Shown piece after piece: positions 60,206 to 64,000 of a stretch of 64,000 nucleotides of DNA. The position numbers and the translations under genes are program-made. Source of the DNA: JBCCFW01 sp039029535. Lineage in GTDB: Bacteria > Acidobacteriota > JBCCFW01. Numbering within the stretch: the stretch's first letter is position 1; each line of letters starts with the position of its first letter. The stretch spans positions 39,283 through 103,282 of the forward strand of contig JBCCFW010000006.1 of the NCBI GenBank assembly GCA_039029535.1, read 5' to 3'. The notes beneath the pieces are model-generated. The model was given only the letters and a program-made list of their open reading frames with translations, was not told the origin of the DNA and did not search any database.

Positions 60206-61351
60206 TCACGCGGCACCCGCGCGGCTGACACCTTCCAGGGTGGTGGCAAGGGCCTCGACCACCCGATCGACCTCGTCGTCGGTCAACTCCGGGAAGACCG
60301 GCAGCGTCAGGACCTCGCGCGACCAGGCGAGCGCCGCCGGGGTCGACTCGGTCGACCAGCCCAGGTGCGACAAGGCGGCCAGCTCGGTGAGACAGCGCGG
60401 ATAGATGACGCGGGTCTGAACCCCGCGCTCCAGGAGCTGCTTTGCGAAGACGTCACGCTCGGGGTGACGGAGCGCGAACTGATGCCAGGCCGAGCGCGCG
60501 CCCGGCGTGAGCGCCTGAGGACGGGCGACCTCTTGACCGTCGAGCACCGCGAGGTAGCGGGACGCGATGGCGTCGCGGCGTTCCTGCCAGCCTTCGAGCC
60601 GCTGGAGCTTGAGTCGAAGGACCGTGGCCTGAAGACCATCGAGACGGCTGTTGTGCCCAGGCAGGTCGTGTTGGTCGCGACGCTTCGGATCGAGCGGACG
60701 ACCATGGTCGGCGATGACCCGGAGGCGATCCGCGAAGGCCGCATCGTCGGTGACGATCGCGCCCGCGTCTCCGAGGGCCGCGAGGTTCTTGGTCGGATAG
60801 AACGAGTACGTCGAGGCCCGACCCAGGCCGCCGATGGGCTCGCCGTGGAGCTGAGCACCGATGGCCTGCGCGGCGTCGTAGATCACCGCGACGTCGTCGC
60901 GATCTGCCAGGGCCTCGTCGATGGGGCCCGGGTCGCAGGGCATGCCGTAGAGATGCACCGGCAGCACGGCCTTGGTCCGAGGGCTCAAGGCCTGCTTCAG
61001 CGAGGCGACGTCGAGCAGCGCGTCGGACTCACCGACGTCGCAGGGAACGGGAGTGGCGCCCGCTTCGAGCACGGCTCCGGCCGTGGCCACGAAGGTGAAC
61101 GCCGGCACGACGACCTCGTCACCCGGGGACAGCTCGAGCACGCGGAGGGCGAGCTTGAGCGCGTCGGTCCCGGAGGCGACGCCGAGGGCACGCGAGGTGC
61201 CACAGGCGGCGGCGAGCTCCTCCTCGAAGGCCGCCACGTGCGGCCCGCCGACGAAGGCGCCCGAGTCCAGCACCTCGGCCCACGCGGCGAGGATCTCGTC
61301 GCGTAGCGCCGCGTGTTGCCGCGCGAGGTCGAGGTGCGGGACCGTGCTCAC
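60206..61351 (-). CDS. DegT/DnrJ/EryC1/StrS family PLP-dependent aminotransferase
   Basis: This 381-aa enzyme transfers an amino group to a keto sugar nucleotide. It has VASGTDALKLALRVLELSPGDEVVVPAFTFVATA (about 57-90), DAAQAIGAQ (about 159) and the PLP-lysine in FYPTKNLAALGDAG (Lys about 188). Possible products include UDP-3-amino or 4-amino sugars, as in WbpE, WecE or PglE. Neighbouring ugd/wecC-like genes favour an amino-uronic acid route, but the substrate cannot be read from sequence. Its GTG start overlaps the ugd stop by 4 bp. Confidence 0.88.
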   Translation of the reverse strand: MSTVPHLDLARQHAALRDEILAAWAEVLDSGAFVGGPHVAAFEEELAAACGTSRALGVASGTDALKLALRVLELSPGDEVVVPAFTFVATAGAVLEAGATPVPCDVGESDALLDVASLKQALSPRTKAVLPVHLYGMPCDPGPIDEALADRDDVAVIYDAAQAIGAQLHGEPIGGLGRASTYSFYPTKNLAALGDAGAIVTDDAAFADRLRVIADHGRPLDPKRRDQHDLPGHNSRLDGLQATVLRLKLQRLEGWQERRDAIASRYLAVLDGQEVARPQALTPGARSAWHQFALRHPERDVFAKQLLERGVQTRVIYPRCLTELAALSHLGWSTESTPAALAWSREVLTLPVFPELTDDEVDRVVEALATTLEGVSRAGAA

Positions 61352-62685
61352 CCGAAGCGACCCCCGCGCCCGACTCCCTCGTAGTCGAAGCCCGCCTCAC
61401 GCACGGTCTCGGGGTTGTACACGTTGCGCATGTCGAGGAACACCGCCCGGTTCACGACCTGCTTCATGTGCTCGAAGTCCAGCATGCGGTACTGGTTCCA
61501 CTCGGTGGCGAGGATGACGAGATCCGCGCCGGCGGCGGCATCGTACGCGTTCTCGCACCGAACGATCTCGGGAACGTGCTCGAGAGCCTCGTCGAGGGCG
61601 ACGGGGTCGTGGCTGCGCACGGTCACGCCGGCCGCGATCATCTTCTGGGCCAGCTCGAGACCGCGGGACTCACGGGTGTCCTGGGTGTTGGGCTTGAAGG
61701 ACAGGCCGAGCACGGCGACCGTGCGTCCCTCGAGCTCGCCGCCGAGCCCCCGCTTGATCTTCTCGAGCATCCGATCGAGCTGGCTCTCGTTGACCTGGAT
61801 GGTCGCCTCGATCAGCTTGAGCGGTGAGCCGTTCTCCTGACCGATGTGCGCCAGCGCCCGAGTGTCCTTGGGGAGGCACGAGCCGCCGTAGCCGGGGCCG
61901 GCGTGCAGGAACTTCCTCGAGATGCGCTGGTCGAGACCCATCGCGCGGGCCACCCGGTGCACGTCGGCACCGAGCACCTCGGCCAGGTTCGCGACTTCGT
62001 TGATGAAGCTGATCTTGGTCGCGAGGAAGGCGTTGCTCGCGTACTTGATGAGCTCGGCCGTGACGACGTCCGTCTCCACGAACGGCGTCTCGATGAGGTA
62101 GAGCGGTCGGTAGAGCTCCTTGAGGATCTTCAGGGCGCGCTCGTCCTCGGCGCCGAGCACCACGCGGTTGGGACGCATGAAGTCCTCGACCGCCGAGCCC
62201 TCACGAAGGAACTCCGGGTTGCTGGCCACGGAGAACTCGGGGACCGCCTCGCCCTTGTCGCGGCGCTCGTCGAGAGCGGCCTCGACCCAGTTGCGCACCT
62301 TCTCGCCCGTGCGCGCCGGCACCGTCGACTTGGTCACGATGACCTTGTAGTCGTTGAGGTTGCGACCACAGGCCGTGGCCACCGACTCGACGTAGCTCAA
62401 GTCGGCGTGGCCATCGGGCAGCGACGGCGTCCCCACGGCGATGAAGACCACGCGCGCGTCGCGGATGGCCGCGTCGGCGTCGGTGGTGAAGTGGAGACGG
62501 CCTTCCTTGAGGTTGCGCCCCACGACTTCCTCGAGGCCCGGCTCGTGGATCGGGATCTCCCCGCGACACAGGGCATCGACCTTCTCCTGGATGGTGTCGA
62601 CGCAGGTCACCTTCACGCCGAATTCGGCAAAGCAGGCACCGGTGACCAGTCCGACGTAACCCGTTCCCATCACGCAGATCTTCAT
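61348..62685 (-). CDS. ugd: UDP-glucose 6-dehydrogenase
   Basis: The 445-aa enzyme has MKICVMGTGYVGLVTGACFAEFG (NAD site, 1-23), TKSTVPARTGEKV, SNPEFLREGSAVEDFMRPNRVVLG (about 158-181) and the catalytic-cysteine motif GPGYGGSCLPKDTRAL (Cys about 265). It oxidises UDP-glucose to UDP-glucuronate. The C-terminus GVGRGG is usual for the bacterial form. It starts at ATG 62685 and is coupled to the aminotransferase. Confidence 0.93.
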   Translation of the reverse strand: MKICVMGTGYVGLVTGACFAEFGVKVTCVDTIQEKVDALCRGEIPIHEPGLEEVVGRNLKEGRLHFTTDADAAIRDARVVFIAVGTPSLPDGHADLSYVESVATACGRNLNDYKVIVTKSTVPARTGEKVRNWVEAALDERRDKGEAVPEFSVASNPEFLREGSAVEDFMRPNRVVLGAEDERALKILKELYRPLYLIETPFVETDVVTAELIKYASNAFLATKISFINEVANLAEVLGADVHRVARAMGLDQRISRKFLHAGPGYGGSCLPKDTRALAHIGQENGSPLKLIEATIQVNESQLDRMLEKIKRGLGGELEGRTVAVLGLSFKPNTQDTRESRGLELAQKMIAAGVTVRSHDPVALDEALEHVPEIVRCENAYDAAAGADLVILATEWNQYRMLDFEHMKQVVNRAVFLDMRNVYNPETVREAGFDYEGVGRGGRFG

Positions 62686-62780
62686 GTCTTCACGCTTTCT
62701 GGAGAGCTCGAGCGGAGCGATGTCGCACGTTCAGCAGGCTCGACGAACGAGGTCGGGAGCCGGCCGACCTGAGGGCGATC

Positions 62781-63874
62781 TCAGATCCGACGAATTTTCT
62801 CACGAAGGGAGGGGTCGGCGGCGAGGACGGGGCCCGTGGCGTTGCGCGTGTCGACGACCAGCGAGGCCTCCCGGGCGATCCGGGCGGCATCGTAGCAACC
62901 GTGATCCGTAGCGATCAACACGACCTCCGCCCCCCGGAGCGCCTCATCCGAGAGCTCCGTCGACCGCAGGTGTCGATCCCCCACGACCACCTCCGGAACC
63001 AGGGGATCGTGGTATTCGACGGCGGCGCCCTTGCGGTTGAGCAGGTCGAGGAGAGCGAGGGCCGGCGACTCCCGGACATCAGCGACGTCGGGCTTGTAAG
63101 TGACCCCCAGGACGAGCACCTTCGAGCCCCTAAGCGGACGGCTCCGGTCGTTGAGCGCGTCCGAGACCACCGCCAGGACGTGCTCGGGCATCCGCGAGTT
63201 GATCGCGTCGGCCAGCTCGATGAAGCGAGCGGTGAAGTCGAGGGACCGGAGCTTCCAGGCCAGGTAGTGCGGATCGACCGGGATGCAATGCCCGCCAAGC
63301 CCGGGCCCGGGCCGGAAAGGCATGAAACCAAAAGGCTTGGTGGCGGCCGCGTCGACCACTTCCCAGACGTCGAGACCCAGGCGGTGGCAGATGAGGGCGA
63401 ACTCGTTGACCAGGCCGATGTTGACGCTGCGGAAGGTGTTCTCCAGCAGCTTCACCATCTCGGCGGTGCTCGGGCTGCTCACGGGCACGACCGTGTCGCA
63501 GGTGCGCCGGTAGAGCGCGACGGCCGCGTCGAGACAGCCGGGGGTGAAGCCTCCGACCACCTTGGGCGTGTTGCGCAGGCCGTGGGTCTCGTTGCCCGGA
63601 TCGACCCGCTCGGGCGAGAAGGCGACGGCCACGTCCACGCCTGGCTCGAGCCCGTGCTGCCGCAGCAGGGGCACGAGGATCTCCTCGGTGGTGCCCGGGT
63701 AGGTCGTGCTCTCGAGGACGACGAGCTGCCCGGGCCGCGCTCGCTCCGCCACCATCTCGGAGGCTGCGACGACGTGGGAGATGTCCGGGTCCTTCGTCTT
63801 TCGCAGCGGCGTGGGGACGCAGATGATGACGGCGTCCGCTTCGCTGAGCCCGGCCGGGGGGACGGCGACCCGCA
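62781..63874 (-). CDS. UDP-N-acetyl-aminosugar 6-dehydrogenase (WecC/WbpA-like), N-terminus missing
   Basis: About 364 residues are readable, with the N-terminal NAD-binding part lost at the artefactual window end. Visible features are AVIICVPTPLRKTKDPDISHV, ESTTYPGTTEEILVP, FSPERVDPGNE, KLLENTFRSVNIGLVNEFA and the catalytic Cys in GPGLGGHCIPVDPHYLAW. FSPERVDPGN and the HCIPVDP motif fit the WbpA/WecC branch (UDP-GlcNAc or UDP-ManNAc dehydrogenase) rather than UDP-glucose dehydrogenase. With wecB it predicts an N-acetyl-hexosaminuronic acid in the polymer. The true start lies beyond 63874. Confidence 0.85.
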
Positions 63875-64000
63875 CCCCCCCCCCCCCCCCCCCCCCCCCG
63901 CGGGGGGGGGGGTAAAACCCAAAAGAAGTTTTTTTTTGTAGTTGTAGGAAAAAAAAAATAAATATTTTTTTATATTTAAAAAAAATATTGATAGATAAGA
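63875..64000. other. Probable assembly/sequencing artefact at the contig end
   Basis: A run of 25 C (63875-63899), GC, and a run of 11 G (63902-63912) are followed by 88 bases of which only about 13 are G or C. The preceding 63.8 kb is near 70% GC with no such runs. It also breaks an otherwise intact dehydrogenase gene. It should not be annotated as biology. Confidence 0.85.

Noticed and set aside
1..64000. tRNA or rRNA genes
   Set aside because: No cloverleaf or conserved tRNA/rRNA sequence was recognised in the intergenic regions; a covariance scan would be needed for certainty.

Overview
The window is a GC-rich (roughly 70% by eye) bacterial chromosome segment that is almost fully coding. 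Translationally coupled genes with 4-bp GTGA or ATGA overlaps are common, and GTG starts are frequent. LspA, Lgt, Wza-type export, outer-membrane barrel proteins and a LolA-like fold all point to a diderm (Gram-negative-type) organism. The sigma-54 promoter and large secreted proteins would fit Acidobacteriota, Myxococcota or Planctomycetota, but no phylum marker settles this. The sequence looks like a metagenomic or draft contig: the last ~126 bases (63875-64000) are homopolymers and AT-rich sequence unlike the rest, so the final gene is truncated by an apparent assembly or sequencing artefact.

Bases 1-17.1 kb hold cell-envelope and housekeeping genes: a partial acidic protein, CvpA, an M23 peptidase paired with a bactofilin-like protein, a 358-bp convergent gap with two copies of a structured repeat, a 1018-aa outer-membrane-type protein, ksgA-uppP, ftsK, a pair of unrecognised membrane proteins, and two tandem paralogous secreted propeller-like proteins (754 and 757 aa). 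Bases 17.1-33.7 kb hold a GAF-containing PilB/GspE ATPase, uppS coupled to a CpeT/CpcT-like gene, aspS, a large hybrid histidine kinase, gcvT-gcvH-purC with a TPR lipoprotein, and the lipoprotein-processing group lspA-(unknown membrane protein)-lgt-rluD, preceded by a small secreted protein with a strong sigma-70-type promoter.

Bases 33.9-63.9 kb form an exopolysaccharide/O-antigen-type region of the Wzx/Wzy type. It contains a Wzc-like tyrosine kinase and Wza-like export protein, an outer-membrane barrel with its own promoter and terminator, a chain of six translationally coupled genes with 4-bp overlaps or close spacing (GT2, Wzy-like, PF14907-like nucleotidyltransferase, GT-C, GT4-like), further GT4 enzymes, a Wzx flippase, a GDP-fucose-synthase-like epimerase, a second TPR-fused Wzy/ligase-like protein, WecB, a DegT aminotransferase, UDP-glucose dehydrogenase and a WecC/WbpA-like dehydrogenase. 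Together they predict a polymer containing N-acetyl-amino sugars and uronic acids that is assembled on undecaprenyl phosphate. That lipid carrier is supplied and recycled by UppS and UppP, encoded in the same window. A 1027-aa secreted calcium-motif protein embedded in this region has a textbook sigma-54 promoter.
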